From Devosia equisanguinis (lineage in GTDB: Bacteria; Pseudomonadota; Alphaproteobacteria; Rhizobiales; Hyphomicrobiaceae): a stretch of DNA of 48,982 nucleotides. Position 1 is the first letter of the stretch, and each line of letters begins with the position of its first letter. The notes beneath the pieces are model-generated. The model worked only from the letters and a program-made list of their open reading frames with translations. It ran no database searches and was not told the DNA's origin. The position numbers and the translations under genes were made by a program. Shown in pieces: positions 36,986 to 45,586 of this stretch. The stretch spans positions 1 through 48,982 of the forward strand of contig CAMDBL010000007.1 of the NCBI GenBank assembly GCA_945889015.1, in the 5' to 3' direction.

Positions 36986-38179
36986 TCAATAGCTCCTGGG
37001 CATTCCGAGCACGTGCTGGCCGACGTAGGCGAGGATCAGGTTCGTGGAGATCGGCGCGGTCTGGTAGAGGCGGCACTCGCGCCATTTGCGCTCGATGCCG
37101 TACTCGCGCGCATAGGCGAAACCGCCGTGCGTCTGCATGCAGGCCTCGGCCGCCCGCCAGGCGACCTCGGAGGCCAGCATCTTCCCCATGTTCGCCTCCG
37201 CGCCGCAGTCGCGTCCAGCCTCGAACAGCGCGGCGGCCTTCTGCACGAGCAGCTCGGCAGCCTGCAGCTCGGCGTGGGCGCGTGCGATCGGGAACTGGAT
37301 GCCCTGGTTGGCGCCGATCGGGCGGCCAAACACGACGCGCTCGCGGGCATACTCCGTCGCCTTGCGGATGAAGAACTTGGCGTCGCCGATGCACTCGGCC
37401 GAGATCAGGATGCGCTCGGCGTTCATGCTGTCGACGATGTAGCGGAAGCCCTTGCCCTCCTCGCCGATCAGGTTCTCGGCGGGAACCTCGAGGCCGTCCA
37501 TGAACAGTTCGCAGGTGTTGTGGTTGATCATCGCGTCGATCTTGGTCAGCTCGAGGCCCTTGCCCTTCGCCTCGCGTAGATCGACGAGGAACACCGACAA
37601 CCCGTCTGAGCGCTTCTTGACGTCCTCGATCGCGGTGGTGCGGGCGAGCAGCAGCATCAGGTCGGATTGCATCGCGCGCGAGGTCCAGACCTTTTGGCCG
37701 GTCACGACGTAACGGTCGTTGCCCTTCTTCACGGCGCGGGTCTTGAGCTGGGTGGTGTCGGAGCCGGTGGTCGGCTCCGTGACGCCGAACGCCTGCAGCC
37801 GCAACGCGCCCGAGGCGATGCCGGGCAGATACTTCTGCTTCTGGGCGGGGTTGCCGTGCTTGAGGACGGTGCCCATCGTGTACATCTGGGCGTGGCAGGC
37901 ACCGGCGTTGCATCCGGTCGCATGGATCGTCTCCAACACGGCGCAGGCCGCCGACAGGGGCAGGCCGGACCCGCCGTACTCCTCTGGGATCAGGGCGCCG
38001 AGATAGCCGGCCTCCGTCAAGGCCGTGACGAATTCCTGCGGGTAGCCGGCCTCGTGGTCGAGTTTCATCCAGTAGGCATTGGGGAAGCCCTCACAGATCT
38101 TGCCCACGCCCTCGCGGATGTCGGTCCACTGAGGCTCCAGCGGCAGGGCGATGGGGGAATCGGTGGTGCTGGCGGTCAT
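36986..38179 (-). CDS. Acyl-CoA dehydrogenase family protein
   Basis: 397-residue flavoprotein. LGALIPEEYGGSGLP, AFGVTEPTTGSDTTQLKT (FAD/substrate loop) and KVWTSRAMQSDLMLLL are conserved, followed by VFGRPIGANQGIQFPIA and MQTHGGFAYAREYGIERKWRE, the C-terminal signature with the putative catalytic acid region. It would oxidise an acyl-CoA to the trans-2-enoyl form and pass electrons to ETF. The start at 38179 has GGAG at six bases; frames further upstream are shadow. It is divergent from the DUF1194 gene. The chain length preference is not readable. Confidence 0.92.
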   Translation of the reverse strand: MTASTTDSPIALPLEPQWTDIREGVGKICEGFPNAYWMKLDHEAGYPQEFVTALTEAGYLGALIPEEYGGSGLPLSAACAVLETIHATGCNAGACHAQMYTMGTVLKHGNPAQKQKYLPGIASGALRLQAFGVTEPTTGSDTTQLKTRAVKKGNDRYVVTGQKVWTSRAMQSDLMLLLARTTAIEDVKKRSDGLSVFLVDLREAKGKGLELTKIDAMINHNTCELFMDGLEVPAENLIGEEGKGFRYIVDSMNAERILISAECIGDAKFFIRKATEYARERVVFGRPIGANQGIQFPIARAHAELQAAELLVQKAAALFEAGRDCGAEANMGKMLASEVAWRAAEACMQTHGGFAYAREYGIERKWRECRLYQTAPISTNLILAYVGQHVLGMPRSY

Positions 38180-38317
38180 GTCGGCTCCGGACTGCAGGGA
38201 CGGCGTGTCTTGCGCGGCGGGGGTGGTGTTCACGCGGCTGTGAGTGCGATCTGCTTTACCGCCGCGACCACGCCGTGTCAGCTTCGACCTGCGGTGGGTC
38301 ATCAGCCGGCGGTGTCC

Positions 38318-39175
38318 ATGATCAAACTCGTGCGTGCGCTCGTTGCGGCCACTCTCACGGTGTCGGCTCCCCTCGCGGCGACGGCCCAATCGCCGGCGCA
38401 GCCGCCGCCGGTGCGGTCCCAGCCCCAATCGCCGGCCCAAGTCGACCTCGAGCTGGTTCTGGCGGTCGACATCTCGCTGTCGATGGACCTGGAGGAGCAG
38501 CGGCTCCAGCGCGACGGCTACGTCGCCGCGTTTCGCGACCCCGACATTCAACGGACCATCCAATCGGGCGGTAAAGGGCGGATCGCCGTCACCTACCTGG
38601 AATGGGCGGGGCCGGGCAGCCAGACCGTGGTGGTGCCGTGGATGCTGGTCGACAGCCCGGCCGCGGCCGAGGCGTTCGCCACCGAACTCGAGCGGACGCA
38701 GATCTCCCGGGCTCGCATGACGTCGATATCGGCGGCACTGGAATTCTCCGGCAAACTGCTGAAGGAGAATGCCTTCAAGGGTGAACGTCAGGTCATCGAC
38801 GTGTCCGGTGATGGCCCCAACAACTCGGGCAAACCGGTGACACCGATCCGCGACGCGCTACTCGCCGACGGCGTGATCATCAACGGCCTGCCGATCCTGC
38901 TGCACGAGGGGGCGACGTCGGGCTTGTTCGATTTGTCGAATCTGGACGCCTACTACGAGCAGTGCGTGATCGGTGGTCAGGGCGCGTTCGTCATTCCGAT
39001 CCGTGCCAAGAGCGAGTTTGGCACCGCCATCCGCCGCAAGCTGATGCTGGAGATCTCGGGCATCGCCCTGGAGCCGCGGATCGTGCCGGCCCAGTCGCGG
39101 CGCGCCGACGGCATCGACTGTCTGGTCGGAGAGCAGCAATGGCGCCGCTACATGGATGGTCCCTACCGAAACTAG
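38318..39175 (+). CDS. DUF1194 von Willebrand A-like exported protein
   Basis: 285 residues with a signal peptide (MIKLVRALVAATLTVS... to about residue 23) and a Pro/Gln-rich linker. A VWA-type MIDAS motif appears in LAVDISLSMD (DxSxS) and later DVSGDGPNNSG, which fit DUF1194, a group of periplasmic VWA proteins of unknown function. Two Cys (near EQCVIGG and DCLVGE) could form a disulphide. The gene begins 138 bases from the divergent acyl-CoA dehydrogenase and has no partner on its strand except a hypothetical 125 bases later. Its role (metal-dependent protein interaction) is inferred. Confidence 0.87.
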   Translation: MIKLVRALVAATLTVSAPLAATAQSPAQPPPVRSQPQSPAQVDLELVLAVDISLSMDLEEQRLQRDGYVAAFRDPDIQRTIQSGGKGRIAVTYLEWAGPGSQTVVVPWMLVDSPAAAEAFATELERTQISRARMTSISAALEFSGKLLKENAFKGERQVIDVSGDGPNNSGKPVTPIRDALLADGVIINGLPILLHEGATSGLFDLSNLDAYYEQCVIGGQGAFVIPIRAKSEFGTAIRRKLMLEISGIALEPRIVPAQSRRADGIDCLVGEQQWRRYMDGPYRN

Positions 39176-39300
39176 GCCGGGCTGGAATTCCCACTGTCCG
39201 ACGAAGCGGCCGGAGCTGGACGCCTATGCGAATCGGTTAGCATCCACCGACAGCACACAGGCTATCCACAGGTTGCCATGGTCGGCGAGGAGAGTTTCCG

Positions 39301-39720
39301 ATGAACCATCGCGAGATGAAGGCGCTGGCCGAGAACGCGGATTCGGTACGCTCGCTCGCCGGCTACCTGCTGCACCTGCAACAGCTCGACCCGCAGGTCG
39401 CCTGGTCCGACTGGGAGCTGGACTTCCTCGCCAACATGCAGGCGCATGAGGGCCGGGAGCCGCTGACGATGCGCCAAGTCGAGGTGCTGGTCGAGTTGCG
39501 CGATGCGGCGAGGACCTACACGCGGCTCGGCGGCATGGACGTCGTGTCGCTGATCAACGACTGCTGGCTCGCCCGCTTCGACCTCGACGAGGACGGCGAA
39601 GCGTTCGTGGTGGGCTTGAAGGCGTCGGGTGCACGCGGCCTCAAGCGCCGGCAGGCGCTGCGGTTGCTGGCCCTTGCGCGCGAACTGAACATCGTTGAGG
39701 GCTACGTCGCGGTCGACTAG
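39301..39720 (+). CDS. Unrecognised small soluble protein
   Basis: 139 residues; I do not recognise the family. No signal or membrane segment. It is helix-rich and acidic in places (LDEDGEAFVVGL), with a charged C-terminal RARGLKRRQALRLL-like stretch. GAGGAGAG upstream makes ATG 39301 a good start. The stop overlaps the stop of the convergent LysR gene: the bases CTAG (39717-39720) encode both stop codons, so no untranslated space separates the two. Function unknown. Confidence 0.75.
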   Translation: MNHREMKALAENADSVRSLAGYLLHLQQLDPQVAWSDWELDFLANMQAHEGREPLTMRQVEVLVELRDAARTYTRLGGMDVVSLINDCWLARFDLDEDGEAFVVGLKASGARGLKRRQALRLLALARELNIVEGYVAVD

Positions 39721-40625
39721 GCCGAGGCCCGCCCGCCACGCGAAAGCTCGCTGGCGATGAACTCGATCAGCGCCTTGGTCCGCTGCGGTGTATAGCGGCG
39801 CGTGGGGTAAACGGCATAGACGCCGCGCGCACGTGGCATGAAGGGTTTCAGAAGCAGGACGAGGCTACCGTCCGCGATGCGCGGTTCGACTAGCTGCGAG
39901 CCGACCTGGGCGATTCCGACCCCAGCCACAGCTGCGATGGCGACGGCCTCCGCCTCGTTGACGATCAAGTGCGCCGCCGGCTCGTGCCGCACGACCGTGC
40001 CATCGACGTTGAACTCCCACGGGAAGACGCGCCGCTCCGTGTTCGATCGCATGCCGATACAGCGGTGAGCCTTCAGCTCGTCGACTGTCTGCGGTGTGCC
40101 GTTGGTAGCAAGGTAGCCCGGCGAGGCGCACAGCAGCGGTGTCAGCGGTATGAGGAGGCGCGCGACGTATTCGTTCTCGGGCAGCGTGCCGATGCGAATG
40201 GCGAGATCGAACTCCTCGGCGACGAGGTCGACGAAGCGGTCCGAGAGATCGACCTCGACCTCGATCCTCGGGTTGGCCGCCATGAAGCGGGCGACGAGCG
40301 GGACGAGCCGGGTGCGGCCGAACCAGGTCGTGGAGCTGATCCGGATGCGACCCTCGATCCGCTCGCTCTCGTCGCCGACGGCGCGGATCGCATCGTCGAG
40401 AGCGGCAATGGCGGGAGCGCAACGGGACAGGAAGCGCTGCCCCTCTGGTGTCAGCCGCACGTGCCGCGTCGTTCGCGTGAACAGTCGGGCGCCGAGCTGC
40501 GCCTCCAGGCTCTTGATGTTCTGGCTGACGCCTGCGGGCGAGAGCTGCAGCACGCGACCAGCCTCGGAGAAGCTGCCGGTGCGAGCCGCTTGGATGAACG
40601 AGGAAAGCAGGCGGAGATCGAGCAT
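39717..40625 (-). CDS. LysR-family transcriptional regulator (beside DUF2798)
   Basis: 302 residues. A winged helix-turn-helix begins LRLLSSFIQAARTGSFSEAG with recognition helix in LSPAGVSQNIKSLE. The effector domain starts near RIRISSTTWFGRTRLVPLVA. I chose ATG 40625 (MLDLRLLSSF), since it starts right at the HTH; the frame upstream includes the palindrome and is not conserved. The start codon touches an 11-bp-arm palindrome (40625-40653), so autoregulation and control of the divergent DUF2798 gene are likely. LysR beside DUF2798 recurs in proteobacteria. Inducer unknown. Confidence 0.92.
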   Translation of the reverse strand: MLDLRLLSSFIQAARTGSFSEAGRVLQLSPAGVSQNIKSLEAQLGARLFTRTTRHVRLTPEGQRFLSRCAPAIAALDDAIRAVGDESERIEGRIRISSTTWFGRTRLVPLVARFMAANPRIEVEVDLSDRFVDLVAEEFDLAIRIGTLPENEYVARLLIPLTPLLCASPGYLATNGTPQTVDELKAHRCIGMRSNTERRVFPWEFNVDGTVVRHEPAAHLIVNEAEAVAIAAVAGVGIAQVGSQLVEPRIADGSLVLLLKPFMPRARGVYAVYPTRRYTPQRTKALIEFIASELSRGGRASA

Positions 40626-40653
40626 GGATTTGTAAGTTCCAATTACAAATCCA
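40625..40653. promoter_or_regulatory. Large palindromic LysR operator
   Basis: TGGATTTGTAA (40625-40635) and TTACAAATCCA (40643-40653) are perfectly inverted across a seven-base spacer. It contains the T-N11-A spacing that LysR proteins recognise. It lies at the start of the LysR gene and in the AT-richer divergent region facing the DUF2798 gene. It is much longer than random expectation for this GC-rich sequence. Confidence 0.75.
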
Positions 40654-40757
40654 ACAACTACGTCACTCATTTTGAAAAGTCGAGGCAGGCTCTAAATTCC
40701 TGGTCATGAACGGGTCCACGAAACGACCCGCCGGAAGGTCCGATACAGGAGAAGACC

Positions 40758-41018
40758 ATGAGCCGAGCCGTCAGCCACACCGGGTTCCACATCGCCAAGA
40801 TCCCCCGCCGTTATGCGCCGGTGGTGTTTGCCCTGCTGATGGCGTCGGGGATGTCGGGTCTGCTGTCCGCCACCCTGACCTTGATGAATACGGGCCTCGA
40901 CGCCGGCTTCCCGGCGCGCTGGGCGCACGCCTGGGGCGCCGCCTTCAGCATCGCGTTTCCGCTGGTGACCGTACTTGCTCCGCGCGTCCGCAAGCTCGTA
41001 GAGCGGATAACGGAGTAA
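40758..41018 (+). CDS. DUF2798 small membrane protein
   Basis: 86 residues with two predicted membrane helices (APVVFALLMASGMSGLLSATL and WGAAFSIAFPLVTVLAP) and a basic end. This matches the DUF2798 family, whose function is unknown but which is often beside LysR regulators. GGAG eight bases upstream supports ATG 40758. It is divergent from the LysR gene across the palindrome and convergent with ccr. A role as a small transporter or membrane modulator is only a guess. Confidence 0.87.
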   Translation: MSRAVSHTGFHIAKIPRRYAPVVFALLMASGMSGLLSATLTLMNTGLDAGFPARWAHAWGAAFSIAFPLVTVLAPRVRKLVERITE

Positions 41019-41043
41019 AAGTCTTTGACCGGGGCTCCAGGAA

Positions 41044-41067
41044 GGGCCGGATCGGTGGATCCGACCC
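41044..41067. terminator. Hairpin between DUF2798 and ccr
   Basis: GGGCCGGATC (41044-41053) and GATCCGACCC (41058-41067) form a 9-of-10-pair stem around a GGTG loop, followed by GTTT. It sits between convergent genes and can serve both directions. Confidence 0.6.
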
Positions 41068-41078
41068 GTTTCTCGACG

Positions 41079-42419
41079 CTACTTCTTGCTCGCTTCTATG
41101 ACGTCCTCGATCGTGCGCAGACCGGTGGTCGGTGCGGAGACCAGCACTGCCATGTTGCCCGGCTTGTGCTCGTTCCGACGCATGCGCATGTGCGCCTTGG
41201 GGATCTGCGCCCACGGGAAGACTTCGGACATGCACGGATCGATGCGCCGCTCGACGACCAGCTTGTTGGCGGCCGAGGCCTGCTTCAGGTTGGCGAAGTG
41301 GCTGCCCTGCACGCGCTTTTGATGCATCCAGAGATAGCGGGCGTCCATCGTCAGATTGTAGCCTGATGTGCCCGCGCAGATCACCACCATGCCGCCGCGC
41401 TTGACCACCTGCACCGACACTGGGAACGTCGACTCGCCAGGGTGCTCGAACACGATGTCGACGTTGACGCCCTTGCCGGTGATGTCCCAGATCGCTTTGC
41501 CGAACCCGCGCATCTCTTTCAGCCAGGTTGCATACTCGGGCGAGTTCACCTTGGGCAGCTGGCCCCAGCAGTTGAACTTTTTGCGGTTGATGACGCCGCG
41601 CGCGCCGAGCTGGCGCACGAAGTCGATCTTGTCATCCTCGGAGACGACGCCGATGGCGTTGGCGCCTGATGTGGCGCAAAGCTGCACACCGAACGAGCCG
41701 AGACCGCCGGATGCACCCCAGATCAGCACGTTGTCACCGGGCTGCAGCTCGTGTCCCTTGTGACCGAACAGCATCCGGTATGCGGTGGCGAGTGTCAGCG
41801 TGTAGCAGGCGCTCTCCTCCCAGGTGAGGTGCTTGGGGCGCTCCATGAGCTGGCGGTCCTGGATTCGCGCGAACTGGGCGAACGAGCCGTCCGGCGTCTC
41901 GTAGCCCCAGATCCGCTGGCTCGGCGACAGCATCGGATCGCCGCCGTTGCATTCCTCGTCGTCGCCGTCGTCCTGGTTGCAGTGGATGACGACCTCGTCG
42001 CCGACCTTCCAGCGCTTCACCTTCGAGCCGACCGCCCAGACGACGCCGGAAGCGTCGGAGCCGGCGATGTGGAAGGGGTGCTTGTGCACGTCGCGGATCG
42101 GTGAGATTGGCGTGCCCAGTGCGGCCCAGACGCCGTTGTAGTTGACGCCGGCCGCCATAACCAGGACGAGCACGTCGTGGCTGTCGAGCTCCCAGGTCGG
42201 GACCACCTCGATCTGCATGGCGGTCTCGGGCTCGCCGTGGCGGTCCTCGCGGATCGCCCACGCGTACATGTTTTTGGGTACGTGGCCGAGCGGGGGAATC
42301 TCGCCCACCTCATAGAGATCTTTCCTGGCCTCGATCACGGCCGGGGCGGCGGTGACAGCGGCGGCGGCCGCTTTGCCGGATTTGGATGGCTTGGTGCTGG
42401 TGGCGGCTCGGCTCGACAT
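41079..42419 (-). CDS. ccrA: Crotonyl-CoA carboxylase/reductase
   Basis: 446-residue medium-chain dehydrogenase-fold enzyme, EC 1.3.1.85, that reductively carboxylates crotonyl-CoA to ethylmalonyl-CoA using NADPH and CO2, the defining step of the ethylmalonyl-CoA pathway. MAAGVNYNGVWAALG, PFHIAGSDASGVV, IHCNQDDGDDEECNGGDPM, YETPDGSFAQFA and WGASGGLGSFGVQL match Ccr rather than ordinary quinone reductases. The Asn in VNYNGVW and the later His in LTMDARYLWMHQKR region are candidate CO2-site residues. The start at 42419 has an Ala/Ser/Lys-rich tail typical of Ccr. The divergent neighbour is a small membrane protein, then meaA. Confidence 0.96.
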   Translation of the reverse strand: MSSRAATSTKPSKSGKAAAAAVTAAPAVIEARKDLYEVGEIPPLGHVPKNMYAWAIREDRHGEPETAMQIEVVPTWELDSHDVLVLVMAAGVNYNGVWAALGTPISPIRDVHKHPFHIAGSDASGVVWAVGSKVKRWKVGDEVVIHCNQDDGDDEECNGGDPMLSPSQRIWGYETPDGSFAQFARIQDRQLMERPKHLTWEESACYTLTLATAYRMLFGHKGHELQPGDNVLIWGASGGLGSFGVQLCATSGANAIGVVSEDDKIDFVRQLGARGVINRKKFNCWGQLPKVNSPEYATWLKEMRGFGKAIWDITGKGVNVDIVFEHPGESTFPVSVQVVKRGGMVVICAGTSGYNLTMDARYLWMHQKRVQGSHFANLKQASAANKLVVERRIDPCMSEVFPWAQIPKAHMRMRRNEHKPGNMAVLVSAPTTGLRTIEDVIEASKK

Positions 42420-42662
42420 GACGTGCTCTCCAAATGGGCAGGCGCTGGGCGCTGACGGGCTGGCGGGCGGTCCGGCTGCGCATATTGCATCGCACACCAT
42501 TGGCCGCACAGATCGTCTTTCGTTTCAAGATTTTTTTGCGTCGCAGCAGGAGTGCGGCCGCTTGCGACATCCGCCGTCGCTGCGCTTCGTTATGAACGAA
42601 TCGTCAATATCTCGCATGTACGGTGCGTCAGCAGAGGGCTTCCGCCTTGGGGTTGTAAGCAC

Positions 42663-43058
42663 ATGTTCGAGTGGCTTTCGCTGAAGACCGGCCTCGACGA
42701 TTTCGCGGTCATCCAGATCATCGCACTGTCGGGGATCTGCGGATTCATGGTTTCCCAGGTGCTCGAGGGCTGGATGGCGATGGCCGGCAGCTACCTCGGC
42801 CTGCTCGGCGCGGGAATCGGATCCAACGTCGCCTGCCGACAGCTCAATGTTGTCGTCACGGCCAACAAGCACCTCGATGGCATCCTTTTCACGACTAGCG
42901 GAATCATCGTCGGCACGGTGCTGGTGGTCGGCGGCATGCTGGCAATGTCGGTTCTGAACTCGCGTGTCGGGGTCTCGGCGCAGAAGCTCAGGGCAATCTC
43001 CGAAGCCAAGGATTCGCAAGCGGCGATGATCGCGGCCGTGACCAAGTCGCGCGCGTGA
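42663..43058 (+). CDS. Small membrane protein between ccr and meaA
   Basis: 131 residues with two to three predicted membrane helices (FAVIQIIALSGICGFMVSQV, GSYLGLLGAGIGSNVA and GIIVGTVLVVGGMLAMSV) and a short charged tail. I do not recognise the family. ATG 42663 is preferred over the long frame from 42552, which has no membrane start; GGGG lies about ten bases before it. It is divergent from ccr across 243 bases and reads towards meaA, 90 bases downstream, so it could be co-transcribed with meaA. Function unknown. Confidence 0.72.
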   Translation: MFEWLSLKTGLDDFAVIQIIALSGICGFMVSQVLEGWMAMAGSYLGLLGAGIGSNVACRQLNVVVTANKHLDGILFTTSGIIVGTVLVVGGMLAMSVLNSRVGVSAQKLRAISEAKDSQAAMIAAVTKSRA

Positions 43059-43148
43059 GGCCTGCCCAAAAGCCCATATTGCGTTGCAGCACAGGCACGC
43101 TAGGCTAGGCCTTGGTCGGCGGGTGATCCGCCGGGTGAGGAGCTGGTC

Positions 43149-45227
43149 ATGGCGCGAACGGGAAAAACCAAGACTTCGGCGGCTGGTGCTGCGAAGGCTG
43201 CCTCAGCGAAGGTTGACCGAGCGAATGCTGGTGCACTGAAGGCTGGTGCGGCGTCGGAAGCTGGGCAGCAGCGCGATAAGCCCTGGATCTTCCGCACGTA
43301 TGCCGGCCATTCCACGGCGGCGAAGTCCAACGAGCTCTATCGGGGCAACCTGTCCAAGGGACAGACCGGCCTGTCCATCGCCTTCGACCTGCCGACTCAG
43401 ACCGGCTACGACAGCGACCACGCGTTGGCCCGTGGCGAAGTCGGAAAGGTCGGCGTCCCCGTCTCGCACATCGGCGACATGCGCACCCTGCTCGAGGGCA
43501 TCCCCCTCGATCAGATGAACACCTCTATGACGATCAACGCCACCGCGGCCTGGCTGCTGGCGCTCTATGTCGCCGTCGCCGACGAGCAGGGAGCGGCGCG
43601 CGGCAAGCTGACCGGCACGATCCAGAACGACATCATCAAGGAATACCTGTCGCGCGGTACATACGTGTTCCCGCCGGCGCCCTCGCTGAAGCTGATCCAG
43701 GACACGATCACCTTCTCCTATCTCGAGGTGCCGCGCTGGAATCCGACCAACGTCTGCTCCTACCATCTGCAGGAGGCCGGCGCGACGCCGGTGCAGGAGC
43801 TCGCGTTCGCGCTCGCCACCGCCCAGGCGGTGCTCGACATGGTGAAAGCCTCCGGTGAGGTGCCGGCGGCCGAGTTCGGTACCGTCGTCGGCCGTGTCTC
43901 GTTCTTCGTCAATGCGGGGCTGCGGTTCATCACCGAGGTCGCCAAGATGCGGGCGTTCACGGAGCTGTGGGACGAGATCACGGCCAAGCGCTACGGCGTC
44001 ACCGACGCCAAGCACCGGATGTTCCGCTATGGCGTGCAGGTCAATTCGCTGGGGCTGACCGAGCAGCAGGCCGAGAACAACGTCTATCGCATCCTGATCG
44101 CCGCACTCGGCGTCACGCTGTCGAAGAACGCCCGCTGCCGCGCCCTCCAGCTCCCGGCCTGGAACGAGGCTCTGGGCCTGCCGCGGCCGTGGGACCAGCA
44201 ATGGTCGCTCCGCATGCAGCAGGTACTCGCCTATGAGACCGACCTGCTCGAATTCGGCGACATCTTCGACGGCTCCTCGGAGATGAGCCGCAAGGTAGCG
44301 GCGCTGAAGGACGAAGCCCGCGCCGAGCTCGCCAAGATCGAGGGCATGGGCGGCGCCGTCGCGGCCATCGACTACATGAAGCGGCGCCTCGTCGAGAGCA
44401 ATTCGGAGCGGCTGGCCCGTATCGAGCGCGGCGAGCAGGTCGTCGTCGGCGTCAACCGCTACACCGAGACCGAGCCCTCGCCGCTATCGGCCGGGGAAGG
44501 CGCGATCCTGGTCGTCGATCCCAAGGTCGAGGCCGAGCAGGTCGAGCGGTTGAAGGCCTGGCGCACGGCTCGCGACGCAAAGGCCGTGACCAAAGCACTG
44601 GCGGCCCTCGAGCAGGCGGCCCGGAACGGTGCCAACGTGATGGAGCCGTCGATCGTGGCCGCGCGCGCGGGCGTCACGACCGGCGAGTGGGGCGAGACGT
44701 TGCGGCGCGTGTTCGGGGAGTACCGCGCCCCCACCGGTGTCGGCCAGGGGATCGGCGCGGCGAGCGGCGAGATCGAGAAGGTTCGCGTCAAGGTCGAGGC
44801 GCTGTCCAACCGTCTGGGCCGCAGGCTGAAGTTCCTGGTCGGCAAGCCGGGCCTCGACGGCCACTCCAACGGCGCCGAGCAGATTGCCGTGCGCGCCCGC
44901 GACTGCGGCATGGAGGTGGTCTACGAGGGCATTCGCCTGACGCCCGCGCAGATCGTGCGGGCCGCCGTAGACGAGAGCGCCCACGTGGTCGGCCTTTCGA
45001 TCCTGTCGGGAAGCCACGTGCCGCTGGTCGAGGAGGTGATGGCGCGCATGCGGACGGAAGGCATCGGCGAGGTGCCGGTCGTCGTCGGCGGCATCATCCC
45101 GCCGGAGGACGCGCGCCTGCTGAAGGGTTTCGGCGTCGCCGCCGTCTACACGCCGAAGGATTTCCAGCTCACCGATATTATGGCCGACATCGTGCGGCTG
45201 GCGGAAGGCCATGCCGAGGCGGTCTAG
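43149..45227 (+). CDS. meaA: Ethylmalonyl-CoA mutase / MeaA (B12-dependent)
   Basis: 692-residue acyl-CoA mutase. After an Ala/Lys-rich tail of about 40 residues comes the methylmalonyl-CoA-mutase-type barrel: PWIFRTYAGHSTAAKSNELY, GLSIAFDLPTQTGYDSDH, NDIIKEYLSRGTYVFPPAPS and DGSSEMSRKV. The C-terminal cobalamin domain has LDGHSNGAEQI, with the lower-axial His at residue 572, and ILSGSHVPLVEEV. A full protein without a separate small subunit fits MeaA/Ecm, which turns ethylmalonyl-CoA into methylsuccinyl-CoA, the step after Ccr and an epimerase. Nearness to ccr supports that over methylmalonyl-CoA mutase. Strong RBS-like GGTGAGGAG precedes it. Confidence 0.94.
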   Translation: MARTGKTKTSAAGAAKAASAKVDRANAGALKAGAASEAGQQRDKPWIFRTYAGHSTAAKSNELYRGNLSKGQTGLSIAFDLPTQTGYDSDHALARGEVGKVGVPVSHIGDMRTLLEGIPLDQMNTSMTINATAAWLLALYVAVADEQGAARGKLTGTIQNDIIKEYLSRGTYVFPPAPSLKLIQDTITFSYLEVPRWNPTNVCSYHLQEAGATPVQELAFALATAQAVLDMVKASGEVPAAEFGTVVGRVSFFVNAGLRFITEVAKMRAFTELWDEITAKRYGVTDAKHRMFRYGVQVNSLGLTEQQAENNVYRILIAALGVTLSKNARCRALQLPAWNEALGLPRPWDQQWSLRMQQVLAYETDLLEFGDIFDGSSEMSRKVAALKDEARAELAKIEGMGGAVAAIDYMKRRLVESNSERLARIERGEQVVVGVNRYTETEPSPLSAGEGAILVVDPKVEAEQVERLKAWRTARDAKAVTKALAALEQAARNGANVMEPSIVAARAGVTTGEWGETLRRVFGEYRAPTGVGQGIGAASGEIEKVRVKVEALSNRLGRRLKFLVGKPGLDGHSNGAEQIAVRARDCGMEVVYEGIRLTPAQIVRAAVDESAHVVGLSILSGSHVPLVEEVMARMRTEGIGEVPVVVGGIIPPEDARLLKGFGVAAVYTPKDFQLTDIMADIVRLAEGHAEAV

Positions 45228-45234
45228 CTCGACC

Positions 45235-45564
45235 ATGCTCCGGCTGGCTTGGAAAGTGGTCATCGCGCCGGCAGTTGTTCTCGGCCTCGTGGGCATGGGG
45301 GCAGTGGCGATCTCGAGCCTCATGCCTTCAGCGAAGTTCGGCAGCGTGGTCGGAGTCGTCCGACATTCAGCGTTCGATGACCGGGGCAGGGTCGCGGCCA
45401 GCCAGCGCATCACGCGATTGGAGGTCCAGCTCGACGACGGCCGCTTGGTCCGAGCCGACAGCGACTTGACCCGGCTGCCCATGCCCGGGCAACGGATCAC
45501 TTTGACCGCCTTCCGAAGCTGGCTCGGCTACATTAGCTACAGGTGGGAATTGTCAGGTCCGTAG
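45235..45564 (+). CDS. Small membrane-anchored protein of unknown function
   Basis: 109 residues. One N-terminal hydrophobic helix (VVIAPAVVLGLVGMGAVAIS) is followed by a soluble beta-rich region (GVVRHSAFDDRGRV... TLTAFRSWLGYISYRWEL). I do not recognise it. ATG 45235 is eight bases past the meaA stop; ATG 45211 would overlap meaA. It may be exported and anchored at the inner membrane facing the periplasm. It is probably co-transcribed with meaA. It ends 22 bases from the stop of a convergent gene. Confidence 0.65.
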   Translation: MLRLAWKVVIAPAVVLGLVGMGAVAISSLMPSAKFGSVVGVVRHSAFDDRGRVAASQRITRLEVQLDDGRLVRADSDLTRLPMPGQRITLTAFRSWLGYISYRWELSGP

Positions 45565-45586
45565 CTCATGCTGCGAACAGCGTCCG

